Source: Halomonas elongata
GTDB lineage: Bacteria > Pseudomonadota > Gammaproteobacteria > Pseudomonadales > Halomonadaceae
Length of the DNA: 64,000 nt
Assembly (NCBI RefSeq): GCF_029081005.1
Contig: NZ_JAJQTQ010000001.1
Span: forward strand, 62,001 to 126,000
Direction of reading: 5' to 3'
Shown: positions 35,423 through 43,841 of the stretch, in pieces
How the letters are laid out: the number at the start of each line of letters is the position of its first letter
How positions within the stretch are numbered: position 1 is the first letter of the stretch
The notes under the pieces: generated by a model
The model's input: the letters and a program-made list of their open reading frames with translations, nothing else
The model's database searches: none
What the model was told of the DNA's origin: nothing
Program-made: the position numbers and the translations under genes

Positions 35423-36193
35423 ATGGCCGATACCCCGATTCCGCTGGAAGTGCGCAACATCACCAAGCGCTTCGGCGATACAGAAGTCCTCAAGGGCCTC
35501 TCCCTGAAGGCCCACAAGGGTGATGTCATTACCCTCATCGGAGCCTCCGGCTCCGGCAAGAGCACCTTCCTGCGCTGTATGAACCTGCTGGAGCAGCCCA
35601 ACGAAGGCGAGCTGATCGTCCACGGCGAGTCGATCCGCTTCAAGGAGGCCAAGCACGGCCGCGAACCGGCAGACTGGAAGCAGGTCGTCAACATGCGCGC
35701 CAAGCTCTCCATGGTGTTCCAGAGCTTCAACCTCTGGGCCCACATGACGCTGCTCGAGAATGTCATCGAGGCACCGATCCATGTGCTCGGCAAGTCGAAA
35801 CGCGAGGCCATCGACCATGCCCGCGAGCTCCTCGAACGCGTCGGTCTCGGTGAACGCGCCGACTACTACCCGGCCCAGCTTTCCGGCGGTCAGCAACAGC
35901 GCGGCGCCATCGCCAGGGCTCTGGCCATGGATCCCGAAGTGATGTTGTTCGACGAGCCGACCTCGGCCCTCGACCCGGAACTGGTCGGCGACGTGCTGAA
36001 GGTCATGCGCGACCTCGCCGAGGAAGGCCGCACCATGATCGTCGTGACCCACGAGATGGCCTTCGCCCGCGACGTTTCCACCCAGGTGATCTACCTGCAT
36101 CAGGGCCAGGTCGAAGAAGCCGGACCTCCCGACCAGGTCCTCGGCAACCCGAACTCCGAGCGGCTCAAGCAATTCCTGGCGCCCAAGCACTGA
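35423..36193 (+). CDS. ABC transporter ATPase, basic amino acid type
   Basis: 256 residues, HisP/AotP-type ATPase for polar amino acid uptake. Seen: Walker A GASGSGKST, Q-loop VFQSFNLWAHMTLLEN, signature LSGGQQQRGAIARALAM, Walker B VMLFDEPTSALD, and the switch histidine in VVTHEM. Start ATG at 35423 (MADTPIPLEVRN) with GGAG upstream; a further upstream in-frame ATG is in the leader. First gene of a four-gene unit: ATPase, two permeases, binding protein. Arginine or ornithine is likely because astE precedes it. Confidence 0.93.
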   Translation: MADTPIPLEVRNITKRFGDTEVLKGLSLKAHKGDVITLIGASGSGKSTFLRCMNLLEQPNEGELIVHGESIRFKEAKHGREPADWKQVVNMRAKLSMVFQSFNLWAHMTLLENVIEAPIHVLGKSKREAIDHARELLERVGLGERADYYPAQLSGGQQQRGAIARALAMDPEVMLFDEPTSALDPELVGDVLKVMRDLAEEGRTMIVVTHEMAFARDVSTQVIYLHQGQVEEAGPPDQVLGNPNSERLKQFLAPKH

Positions 36194-36217
36194 GGCGGCC
36201 CGGATGAGGAGATTCCC

Positions 36218-36922
36218 ATGATCGACCTGCACGGCTACGGCCCGCGCCTCGCGGAAGGCGCCCTGGTCACCATCGAACTGGCGATTCTGTCGCTGATACT
36301 CGCCATCGTGCTGGGCCTGGCCACCGCCAGCGCCAAGATGTCGCGCAACTGGGTGCTGCATCGCCTCGGCACCCTCTATACCACCCTGATCCGGGGCGTG
36401 CCCGATCTGGTGTTGATGATGCTGCTGTTCTTCGGCGGCCAGATCGGCGTCAACATGTTCACCGACTGGCTCTACAACCGGTTCGACATCGATATTTTCA
36501 TCAACATCAACGAATTCGTCGCCGGCGTGGTGACCATCGGCCTGATCTTCGGGGCCTACATGGGCGAGACCTTCCGTGGCGCCTTCCTCGCCGTGGAAAA
36601 CGGCCAGATCGAGGCCGGCCGCGCCTATGGCATGTCTCACTGGCTGGTCTTTCGACGCATCCGCTTCCCGCAGATGATGCGTCACGCCCTGCCGGGGCTC
36701 TCGAACAACTGGATGGTACTGCTCAAGACCACCGCGCTGGTCTCGGTGATCGGCCTGTCCGACATGGTGAAGGTGGCCGCCGAGGCCTCCAAGGCCACCC
36801 GCGAGCCCTTCACCTTCATGATCATCGTCGCCGTCATCTACTTGCTGATCGCCAGCGTCTCCGAATGGGGCTTCGCGCGACTGCAGAAGCACTATGACAT
36901 CGGCTATGGGGAGGCGGACTGA
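36218..36922 (+). CDS. Amino acid ABC permease, HisQ-type
   Basis: 234 residues, about five transmembrane helices. Seen: the BPD inner-membrane signature GAYMGETFRGAFLAVENGQIEAGRAYGMSH (key EAA-loop residues EAGRAYGM). Start ATG at 36218 with GAGGAG upstream. The stop overlaps the next start by one base (TGATG at 36920). Pairs with the following HisM-type permease to form the channel of an arginine/histidine/lysine-type importer. Confidence 0.92.
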   Translation: MIDLHGYGPRLAEGALVTIELAILSLILAIVLGLATASAKMSRNWVLHRLGTLYTTLIRGVPDLVLMMLLFFGGQIGVNMFTDWLYNRFDIDIFININEFVAGVVTIGLIFGAYMGETFRGAFLAVENGQIEAGRAYGMSHWLVFRRIRFPQMMRHALPGLSNNWMVLLKTTALVSVIGLSDMVKVAAEASKATREPFTFMIIVAVIYLLIASVSEWGFARLQKHYDIGYGEAD

Positions 36923-37653
36923 TGGAAAGCCTGATGAACTGGCTGCAGGCCCAACTGGCCGACAACAGCATCTTCACCCTGCAGACCCTCTCCTACTACG
37001 GGGACGGCCTGGTCACCACGATCCAGCTGGTCTTCCTCTCGCTGATCATCGGCCTCGTGCTGGCCGTACCGCTGGCCATCGGCCGCGGCTCCAGGCACGC
37101 CTGGGTGCGCCTGCCGATCTTCTTCTACTGCTACGTATTCCGGGGCACACCGCTGCTGGTCCAGCTCTACCTGATCTACTACGGCGTGGTCTTCGTCGAA
37201 GGCATCCAGGACACCTGGCTGTGGGTCATCCTGGAGAAGCCGTTCGTGCCCGCACTGGTCGCCTTCACACTGAATACCGGGGCCTACACCACCGAGATCT
37301 TCCGCGGCGCCATCAAGTCCACGCCCAAGGGCGAAATCGAGGCCGCCCGCGCCTACGGCATGTCCTGGTCACTGATGCTGCGACGCATCGTGCTGCCCAG
37401 CGCCTTTCGTCGCGCCCTGCCGGCCTACGGCAACGAAGTGATCTTCATGCTGCATGCCAGCGCCATCGCCAGCGTGGTGACCATCATGGACCTGACCGGA
37501 GCGGCCCGCTTCGTCTATGCCCGCTTCTACGCGCCCTTCGACGCCTTCCTGTTCGTCGCGGCGATCTATCTCTGCCTGACGTTCACGATCATCTACTTCT
37601 TCCGTCACCTGGAGAAGCGGCTGCTCGCCCATCTCAAGCCGGCCAGCGGCTGA
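36922..37653 (+). CDS. Amino acid ABC permease, HisM-type
   Basis: 243 residues, about five transmembrane helices. Seen: FRGTPLLVQLYLIYYG in helix 2 and the EAA loop EIEAARAYGMSWSLMLRRIVLP. Overlaps the HisQ-type gene by one base, so the two are translated together. A long perfect inverted repeat follows the stop, before the binding-protein gene. Confidence 0.92.
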   Translation: MESLMNWLQAQLADNSIFTLQTLSYYGDGLVTTIQLVFLSLIIGLVLAVPLAIGRGSRHAWVRLPIFFYCYVFRGTPLLVQLYLIYYGVVFVEGIQDTWLWVILEKPFVPALVAFTLNTGAYTTEIFRGAIKSTPKGEIEAARAYGMSWSLMLRRIVLPSAFRRALPAYGNEVIFMLHASAIASVVTIMDLTGAARFVYARFYAPFDAFLFVAAIYLCLTFTIIYFFRHLEKRLLAHLKPASG

Positions 37654-37661
37654 CGACCGTC

Positions 37662-37690
37662 GAACGAACGTTGGTTCACAACGTTCGTTC
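37662..37690 (+). promoter_or_regulatory. Perfect 11-bp inverted repeat between permease and binding-protein genes
   Basis: GAACGAACGTT (37662-37672), loop GGTTCAC, AACGTTCGTTC (37680-37690). It lies eight bases after the HisM stop and 117 bases before the binding-protein ATG. No T-run follows. Such intra-operon hairpins often protect upstream mRNA or lower read-through; it could equally be an operator for a separate binding-protein promoter. Confidence 0.6.
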
Positions 37691-37807
37691 ACGGCCTTTC
37701 GACCCGTCCCGCCTTCGGCTATCGTGGACGAGTCGCCACCCTTGGACGCCGTTCGACCTTCGAACCCGGCCTTGCGGTGAAGCCATCAACAAAAAGGGAA
37801 GTGATTC

Positions 37808-38575
37808 ATGAAACTCAACAAACTACTGAGCATCGGCGTACTCGGCGCCAGCATGATCGCCGGCGTCGCCAACGCCGAGGTCCGCGATATCCGCATCGGC
37901 GTCGACGTGCCCTACGAGCCCATGGAATACCGCACCCCCGACGGCGAGTTGACCGGCTTCGACATCGAGCTCGGCAACGCCATGTGCGAAGAGATCGGCA
38001 TCCAGTGCGAGTGGGTCGTCCAGGGGTGGGATGGCATCATCCCCGGCCTCCAGGCCCGCAAGTACGACGCCATCATGTCGTCCATGACCATCAACGATCA
38101 GCGGCGTGAGCAGGTGCTGTTCTCCGACCCCTACATCACCCCGCCCTCCGCCTGGTTCGCGCCGACCGATACCGAAATCGAAACACCGAGCGAGGAAAGT
38201 CTCGAAGACAAGACCATCGGCGTGCAGCGCGGCACCCTCCAGGACAACTACGTGACCGACCTGTACGGCGACGTGGCCGACGTCAACCGTTATGCCACGG
38301 CCGACGACATGGTGCTGGACATGGATTCCGGTCGCCTGGACATCGTCTTCCTCGACTTCCCGATCGGCAAGTCCACCCTGCTCGACAGCGAGGCCGGCGA
38401 CTACACGACCGTGGGCGAGAAGATCACCGAACCCAAGGAGTACTTCGGTGAAGGATTCGGCATCGCCTTCCGCCAGCGGGACGAAGCGCTGGCCAAAGCC
38501 TTCAACGAGGCCCTTGCCACCCTGAAGGAAAACGGCACCTACGCCGAGATCGAAGCCAAGTACTTCAGTGAATAA
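37808..38575 (+). CDS. Basic amino acid ABC binding protein (arginine/ornithine/lysine type)
   Basis: 255 residues, periplasmic. Seen: signal peptide (MKLNKLLSIGVLGASMIAGVANA), DVPYEPMEYRTPDGELTGFDIELGNAM and WDGIIPGLQARKYDAIMSSMTI, the family-3 binding-protein signature, with an acidic pocket typical of ArgT/AotJ. Start ATG at 37808 with GGGAAG upstream. It comes last in the unit rather than first, as in hisJQMP, and the hairpin at 37662 may allow separate control. A canonical terminator follows. Confidence 0.92.
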   Translation: MKLNKLLSIGVLGASMIAGVANAEVRDIRIGVDVPYEPMEYRTPDGELTGFDIELGNAMCEEIGIQCEWVVQGWDGIIPGLQARKYDAIMSSMTINDQRREQVLFSDPYITPPSAWFAPTDTEIETPSEESLEDKTIGVQRGTLQDNYVTDLYGDVADVNRYATADDMVLDMDSGRLDIVFLDFPIGKSTLLDSEAGDYTTVGEKITEPKEYFGEGFGIAFRQRDEALAKAFNEALATLKENGTYAEIEAKYFSE

Positions 38576-38617
38576 GCTCTGCTGCGACTGACGCACCTCG
38601 TGCATTCGCCATGCTTT

Positions 38618-38649
38618 GCGGCCCCTGGAGACAGGGGCCGCATTTTATT
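38618..38649 (+). terminator. Intrinsic terminator of the ABC operon
   Basis: A perfect ten-pair stem, GCGGCCCCTG (38618-38627)/CAGGGGCCGC (38632-38641), with loop GAGA, then ATTTTATT. Classical Rho-independent terminator 43 bases after the binding-protein stop. Confidence 0.92.
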
Positions 38650-38671
38650 CCGCTCGTCCGCCACTCCCTTC

Positions 38672-39127
38672 TCACACCCGAGGATGCGTGCCCGGCACAT
38701 GTTCGGCGTCTTCACTCGAGAGCGTCTCCTGCGGCGGCCGGGACAGTGCATCGAGAATGCCGCACTCGGCGGCCGGACGCTGCCCCTGGCAACGGGCTCG
38801 CAGCGCCACCAGGGATTCCTCCAGTACCTGAAGCTGGGAAATACGCGCCTTCACATGCATCAGGTGTTCGTCGATCAGGATGTCGGCCTGATGGCAGGTC
38901 CCCTCCGGATCGTCATGGCATGCCAGCAAGGCCCGGATCTCGTCCAGGGTCATGTCCAGCGCCCGACAATGCCGGATGAAGGCGAGACGCTCGACGTGCA
39001 CCTCGCCATAGAGGCGGTAATTCGCCTCGCTCCGCGCCGGTTCGGGCAGCAAGCCTTCCCGTTCGTAATAGCGAATGGTCACGACTCGGCATCCCGTGCG
39101 AGTCGCCAGCTCACCGATTTTCATCAT
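38672..39127 (-). CDS. cadR: MerR-family Cd(II)/Pb(II)-responsive regulator
   Basis: 151 residues. MerR winged helix (MKIGELATRTGCRVVTIRYYEREGLLPEP by its parts KIGELATRTG and IRYYEREGLL) and a long dimer helix. Metal cysteines are C78, C113 and C122. The eight-residue gap between the last two is nearer to PbrR than to CadR in my recollection, so Pb(II) as well as Cd(II) is possible. Start ATG at 39127 (or the adjoining ATG at 39124). Divergent from a P1B ATPase, with a perfect MerR operator between. Confidence 0.88.
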   Translation of the reverse strand: MMKIGELATRTGCRVVTIRYYEREGLLPEPARSEANYRLYGEVHVERLAFIRHCRALDMTLDEIRALLACHDDPEGTCHQADILIDEHLMHVKARISQLQVLEESLVALRARCQGQRPAAECGILDALSRPPQETLSSEDAEHVPGTHPRV

Positions 39128-39154
39128 CGACCTCCACTCACTCAGCGTCAGGGC

Positions 39155-39185
39155 TTGACCCTATACAGACTATAGGGTGTGTGAT
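39155..39185 (+). promoter_or_regulatory. MerR-type promoter/operator of the metal ATPase
   Basis: ACCCTATA-CAGAC-TATAGGGT (39158-39178) is a perfect eight-base inverted repeat. It lies between -35 TTGACC (39155-39160) and a -10-like TGTGAT (39180-39185), a 19-base spacing. Over-long spacing with a central palindrome is the hallmark of MerR-activated promoters. Confidence 0.85.
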
Positions 39186-39215
39186 GTCGGCAAGATATCA
39201 CGAACGGAGCCCGAG

Positions 39216-41417
39216 ATGTCCGATGACACGCCTCAGGAACATGGCTGCTGCTGCGGCGGCCATCCCGAACCTCGCGAGACCGTGACCGCCCCGGCCGACA
39301 GCGACACCCTGCGCCTGCGTATCCAGGAGATGGACTGCCCCACCGAGGAAGCCCTGCTGCGCAAGGCCCTGACCTCGGCCCCCGGCGTCGCCGCCCTGGA
39401 GTTCGACCTGATGGGCCGGATCCTGAGCATTCATCATCACGACGCCGACACCGAAGCGCTACAGGCACGCGTGCGCGGCCTGGGCATGACGCCTCGCCCC
39501 CTGGACGGCATTGACGATAGCGCCGATGACGCCCCTGACGGCGACGAACCCCGATGGGGCCGGCTGATACTGGCCGGGATCCTGGCGCTGTCGGCGGAGA
39601 TCGCCGGCTGGACGCCCTGGCCCTGGACCGGCTGGCTCTCCCCGCTGCTCGCCCTGCTGGCCATCGCCCTGGTGGGCCTGCCGACATGGCGCAAGGGCTG
39701 GGTGGCGATTCGTCACCGCACCCTCAACATCAACGCCTTGATGAGTGTGGCGGTGACCGGTGCCCTGCTGATCGGTCACTGGTCGGAGGCCGCCATGGTG
39801 ATGGTGCTGTTCACCCTGGCGGAACGCATCGAGGCAGGTTCCCTGGAGCGCGCCCGCCGTGCCATCCGCGACCTGCTCGACAGTGCGCCCCGTCAGGCCC
39901 GACGACGCACGGAGGCAGGCGAATGGGAGACCGTGGCCGCCGAAGACGTGGCCATCGGCGACGTCGTACGAGTACTCCCCGGCGAGCGCCTACCACTGGA
40001 CGGCGAGGTCGTGCGCGGTCATCCCAGCCTGGACGAATCGCCGATCACCGGCGAGAGCTTGCCCGTCGACAAGGCGCCGGGCGACAGCGTCTTCGCCGGC
40101 GCCATCAATCATGACGGTGACTTCGACATCCGCACCACCCGAGAGGCCAGCGACACGACCCTGGCGCGCATCATTCACGCCGTCGAGCAGGCCCAGGCCA
40201 GCCAGGCCCCCACCCAACGTTTCATCGACCGCTTCGCCGCCGTTTACACGCCCGCGGTCTTCGCCCTCGCCATGCTAACGGCCCTGGCCTGGCCCTGGAT
40301 CGTCGGCGGCGTCTGGCTGGACGGTATCTATCGTGCCCTGGTGCTGCTGGTGATCGCCTGCCCCTGCGCGCTGGTCATTTCCACGCCGGTGACCATCGTC
40401 AGCGGCCTTTCCGCCGCCGCCCGAGCCGGCATCCTGATCAAGGGCGGCCGCTTCCTGGAGCAGGGCCGGCACCTGACCTGGCTGGCCCTGGACAAGACCG
40501 GCACCCTGACCCGGGGCGAGCCGACACTCGAACATTGGGAAGCACTCGACGTATCCTCGGAAGAGGGCCTCCAGGACCTGGCGCGGCAAGCCTCGCTGCT
40601 CGCCGGTCGCTCGACCCACCCCGTATCCGCCGCCATTCAGCGTGCCCTCTCATTGGATTCGAATGACGGCAACGTCGATGATGTCCGCGAACGCCCCGGT
40701 CAGGGCATCGAAGGCCGGGTGGATGGCCAGGCACTCTGGCTCGGCAACCGCCGGCTGGCCGATGCGCAGGGCCTGATCGACGCGACGCTCGCGGAGCGCA
40801 TCGAGGCACTGGAGCGGCGCGGCGCCAGCGTCGTGGCACTGGGCTCATCGGAGCGTGTACTGGCGCTGTTCACCGTGCGCGATCCACTCAAGCCCACCAG
40901 CCTGGCAGCCATCGAGGCCCTTCACGGGCTCGGCGTGAAGACCCTGATGCTCTCCGGCGACAACCGGCACGCGGTAACGGCCATCGCCGGAGAAGCCGGC
41001 ATCGACAGCGCCCGAGGAGAATTACTCCCCGAGGACAAGCTCGCCATCATCGAGGAAAGCGGTCGCGACGGCGTGATCGGCATGGTCGGTGACGGCATCA
41101 ACGATGCGCCGGCGCTGGCCCGTGCCGATATCGGCTTTTCCATGGGGGCAGCCGGCAGTGACGTGGCCATCGAGACCGCCGACGTGGCACTGATGGACGA
41201 TGACCTCGGCAAGTTGCCGGCCTTCCTGCGCCTGTCCCGTGCCACGCACAGCATCCTGGTTCAGAACATCGTGCTGGCTCTCGGCATCAAGGCCGTCTTC
41301 ATGATCCTGGCCTTCGCCGGTCAGGCCACTCTGTGGATGGCGGTGTTCGCCGATCTGGGCGCCAGCCTGCTGGTCATCGGCAACGGACTGCGCCTGCTGC
41401 GTATCCGGCCCGGATGA
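39216..41417 (+). CDS. cadA: P1B-type Cd/Pb/Zn-exporting ATPase
   Basis: 733 residues, inner-membrane heavy-metal pump. Seen: an N-terminal Cys/His motif HGCCCGGH, a heavy-metal domain with MDCPTEE (C41), the TGES actuator motif, the membrane metal site C382-P-C384 (IACPCALVIS), the phosphorylation site D426 (DKTGTLT), and MVGDGINDAPALA. CPC with this HMA type fits divalent soft metals rather than copper. Start ATG at 39216 with GGAG upstream; the in-frame ATG at 39177 overlaps the operator. Controlled by the divergent MerR regulator. Confidence 0.93.
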   Translation: MSDDTPQEHGCCCGGHPEPRETVTAPADSDTLRLRIQEMDCPTEEALLRKALTSAPGVAALEFDLMGRILSIHHHDADTEALQARVRGLGMTPRPLDGIDDSADDAPDGDEPRWGRLILAGILALSAEIAGWTPWPWTGWLSPLLALLAIALVGLPTWRKGWVAIRHRTLNINALMSVAVTGALLIGHWSEAAMVMVLFTLAERIEAGSLERARRAIRDLLDSAPRQARRRTEAGEWETVAAEDVAIGDVVRVLPGERLPLDGEVVRGHPSLDESPITGESLPVDKAPGDSVFAGAINHDGDFDIRTTREASDTTLARIIHAVEQAQASQAPTQRFIDRFAAVYTPAVFALAMLTALAWPWIVGGVWLDGIYRALVLLVIACPCALVISTPVTIVSGLSAAARAGILIKGGRFLEQGRHLTWLALDKTGTLTRGEPTLEHWEALDVSSEEGLQDLARQASLLAGRSTHPVSAAIQRALSLDSNDGNVDDVRERPGQGIEGRVDGQALWLGNRRLADAQGLIDATLAERIEALERRGASVVALGSSERVLALFTVRDPLKPTSLAAIEALHGLGVKTLMLSGDNRHAVTAIAGEAGIDSARGELLPEDKLAIIEESGRDGVIGMVGDGINDAPALARADIGFSMGAAGSDVAIETADVALMDDDLGKLPAFLRLSRATHSILVQNIVLALGIKAVFMILAFAGQATLWMAVFADLGASLLVIGNGLRLLRIRPG

Positions 41418-41497
41418 GAGGCCCGAACGGCGACATTCAGCACCAATCGCCATTGCTCCGTGACCAGGCCAGTGTTCCGTAATCGGGCAAGACCGGC

Positions 41498-42205
41498 CTA
41501 GAGGCATCGGCGCATGAAATTGAGTATCCAGCGCACCATCAAACGGTCATCGACCGGGGCATCCAGCGAGGCCAGCCCCCGGTCGACCCGTTCGGCACCG
41601 ACCAGGCCGGCACGCAGCCGCATCAAGTCCGCCGAGTAGGCCTTGGCGAACTCGGGATGTCCCTGCACGCCGAGGAAACATTCACCGACCTGCATCAGAT
41701 ACAGGGGGCAGAAATCGCTTCCCGCCAATACTCTGGCGTTCGGGGGAGGCGTCGCCACCTGGTCCTGGTGGCTGACCACCAGATCGAGTCCATCCTGCCA
41801 TGGGTCCATCCAGTCGGCCCGTCCCGTCACCTCATTACAGGACATGCCCACTCCCCAGCCCCTGGAACTCTTGACGACCTCCCCGCCCAACGCCTTGGCG
41901 ATCAACTGATGGCCAAAGCAGATGCCGACCAGGGGGCTATCGGTCTCCCACAGCCGTCGGATGAAATCGCACAGCTCATCGATCCACGGCAGGCCATCAT
42001 TGACCCCGAACCTGGAACCGGTCGTCAGCCAGGCATCCACCGCCCCGGGATCATCAGGCAACTCGCCATCCAGGCAACGCCACACCTGGAAGGTCAGTGT
42101 CGGATCCACCGAGGTGAACAGTCGCTCGAACATCGCCGGATAGTTGCCGTGCCGCTCCCGCAGCTCCGGCGCCACATCGTCACACTGCAAAAGGCCTATG
42201 CGCAT
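41498..42205 (-). CDS. Class I glutamine amidotransferase-type hydrolase
   Basis: 235 residues, stand-alone class I glutaminase fold. Seen: the nucleophile C96 in VGICFGHQLIAKALGG and the HPE pair in GVQGHPEFAKAYSADL; TTGSRFGVND in the oxyanion region. In gamma-glutamylation pathways a hydrolase of this fold (as PuuD) removes the glutamyl group. It is last in a minus-strand set with a glutamine-synthetase-like ligase and two dehydrogenases, so that role is likely. It is shorter and more GuaA-like than PuuD. Start ATG at 42205 with GGGAGGAGG upstream. Confidence 0.82.
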   Translation of the reverse strand: MRIGLLQCDDVAPELRERHGNYPAMFERLFTSVDPTLTFQVWRCLDGELPDDPGAVDAWLTTGSRFGVNDGLPWIDELCDFIRRLWETDSPLVGICFGHQLIAKALGGEVVKSSRGWGVGMSCNEVTGRADWMDPWQDGLDLVVSHQDQVATPPPNARVLAGSDFCPLYLMQVGECFLGVQGHPEFAKAYSADLMRLRAGLVGAERVDRGLASLDAPVDDRLMVRWILNFMRRCL

Positions 42206-42404
42206 CGCCCCTCCTCCCGTTGGGGAAACACTGCTTAAATGCCTGCGCATGCAAATCGCTGCGTTACGCGGTGCGCGAAAGCTCGCCTAACGACACGTTA
42301 TGTCTCGCTTTCTGTGCTCCGTGTGCCTTGCGCTTCACTATGCTCGGCGATTTATTCAGCATTTCCTTGATCCCGTCGTGATGCTTCCCCCGCTCGGCAT
42401 GCGC

Positions 42405-43574
42405 CTAGAGACGGCCCTCGACCGCATCGACGAAAATGTCGCGATATCGCTCGGGCTCGAAGGCGATGGGATTGGAAGCAGATGACGGATCGGCGACGGC
42501 CATCCGGCCGACCTTCTCCGCCTGTACGGTATCGATGCCCAGCGCCGCCAGCGTAGGCGGTATGCCCAGGCGCTCGCGCAGATCGAGCACCCAGTCGATC
42601 ACCGCCCCGGTACCCGGCTGACGCAGGTCGAGGTAGCGTCCCAGGCGCACCATGGGCTCACCGATGGCCTGCTCGTTGGCTCGCAGCACATAAGGCATCA
42701 GCACTGCATTGAGAGTCCCGTGATGCGCGTCGTACAAGGCGCCGAGCGGATGGGCCAGGGCATGCATGGCCCCCAGCCCCCGCTGGAAGGCGGTTGCGCC
42801 CATCATCGAGGCCACCAGCATGTGCTGGCGTGATTCGAGGTCTCGGCCGTCGGCATGGACGCGGGGCAGATGATCGCGAATCCGCCGCATGCCCTCCACG
42901 GCGATCCCCTCGGCCATGGGATGGTAATTGGGCGAACACCAGGCCTCGAGACAGTGCGACAACGCATCCATCCCCGTGGCAGCGGTGAGCGACGCCGGCA
43001 AACCGATGGTCAGCTCAGGATCGAGAATCACCGTCGCCGGCACCATCCGAGGGTGAAAGATGATGCGCTTGACGTGCTCCTGCTCGTTGGTGATGACCGA
43101 GGCACGCCCCACCTCGGACCCCGTGCCGGCAGTCGTCGGTACGGCGACCACCGGCGCCACGGCATCACCGTCGGCGCGCTTCCAGTAGTCGCCGATATCC
43201 TCCAGTTCCCAGATCGAGAGCTCGTCACGCTGCCCGGCCATCAAGGCCACCGCCTTGGCGGCATCCAGCCCTGAACCGCCGCCGAAAGCGATGACACCAT
43301 CATGTTCGCCCTCCCGGAAGGCCGTTACCCCGGCCTCGACATTGGCCCCGGTAGGGTTGCCCTTGATCTCGCTGAACACGCTGACCCTCAAGCCCTCATC
43401 GGCACAGTGCTGTACCAGATCGTGCACCATCGGCAACCCCGCCAGGCCGGGATCAGTCACCAGCAAGGGCGCGCACATGCCCAGCGCCCGGCACGCCTCC
43501 GGCAGTTCCCGCACGCGCCCTGGCCCGGCGAGAATCCGGGCAGGATAGTTCCAGGTGGCAATGAACTGACTCAT
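42405..43574 (-). CDS. Iron-containing alcohol dehydrogenase
   Basis: 389 residues, group III (Fe-dependent) alcohol dehydrogenase. Seen: GGGSGLDAAKAVALMAG for NAD binding, PTTAGTGSEVGRASVI, LTAATGMDALSHCLEAWCSPNYHPMA and a late GAMHALAHPLGALYDAHHG with metal histidines. Start ATG at 43574 (MSQFIATWNYPAR) with GGAG ten bases upstream. The frame stays open further 5', but that part is only the heptad repeat. In this operon it probably oxidises the hydroxyl of a gamma-glutamylated amino alcohol (inference). Confidence 0.9.
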   Translation of the reverse strand: MSQFIATWNYPARILAGPGRVRELPEACRALGMCAPLLVTDPGLAGLPMVHDLVQHCADEGLRVSVFSEIKGNPTGANVEAGVTAFREGEHDGVIAFGGGSGLDAAKAVALMAGQRDELSIWELEDIGDYWKRADGDAVAPVVAVPTTAGTGSEVGRASVITNEQEHVKRIIFHPRMVPATVILDPELTIGLPASLTAATGMDALSHCLEAWCSPNYHPMAEGIAVEGMRRIRDHLPRVHADGRDLESRQHMLVASMMGATAFQRGLGAMHALAHPLGALYDAHHGTLNAVLMPYVLRANEQAIGEPMVRLGRYLDLRQPGTGAVIDWVLDLRERLGIPPTLAALGIDTVQAEKVGRMAVADPSSASNPIAFEPERYRDIFVDAVEGRL

Positions 43575-43622
43575 GTCGTCTTTGCTCCTCATATCCTCAG
43601 TCTCCAATATCGGCGGCATGGC

Positions 43623-43815
43623 ACTCGAAGCTCGAAACCCAAAGCATACGAGCAGCGAGATACGAGATCCGAACCCCGACAACCACCTCCAGAGCGGCAA
43701 CTCCCTGCTCGTCGCTCGTAGCTCGAAGCTCGAAGCTCGAAGCTCGAAGCTCGAAGGCAATGTGAATCCCCGCTCCCTAGGGCCAAGGGTTTTCTTCCAG
43801 CTTCAAGCTTCCAGG
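43623..43815 (-). repeat. Heptanucleotide repeat element, locus 2 (between ALDH and ADH genes)
   Basis: Seven-base-period tracts fill most of this gap. 43623-43636: ACTCGAA, GCTCGAA. 43647-43674: TACGAGC, AGCGAGA, TACGAGA, TCCGAAC. 43707-43755: GCTCGTC, GCTCGTA and five GCTCGAA units. 43795-43815: TTCCAGC, TTCAAGC, TTCCAGG. The second and third tracts are of opposite sense; 43647-43659 can pair with 43708-43720 with two mismatches. Same design as 3475-3540 and 45268-45355. Confidence 0.9.
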
Positions 43816-43841
43816 CGCGAAGCGCCGCTCTTCCTTCTTGT

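Noticed and set aside
35258..36892. 544-codon open frame on the minus strand
   Set aside because: It lies antisense to the ABC ATPase and HisQ-type permease genes; composition follows GC-skewed codon shadow, and the plus-strand genes have clear motifs.
42251..42404. Small ORF between the amidotransferase and Fe-ADH genes
   Set aside because: The frame from 42300 runs antisense into the ADH 3' end, with no signal of coding.
43575..43760. N-terminal extension of the iron alcohol dehydrogenase
   Set aside because: The extra residues are translated heptad repeat (FELRASS reiterated); homology and a ribosome site support the start at 43574.
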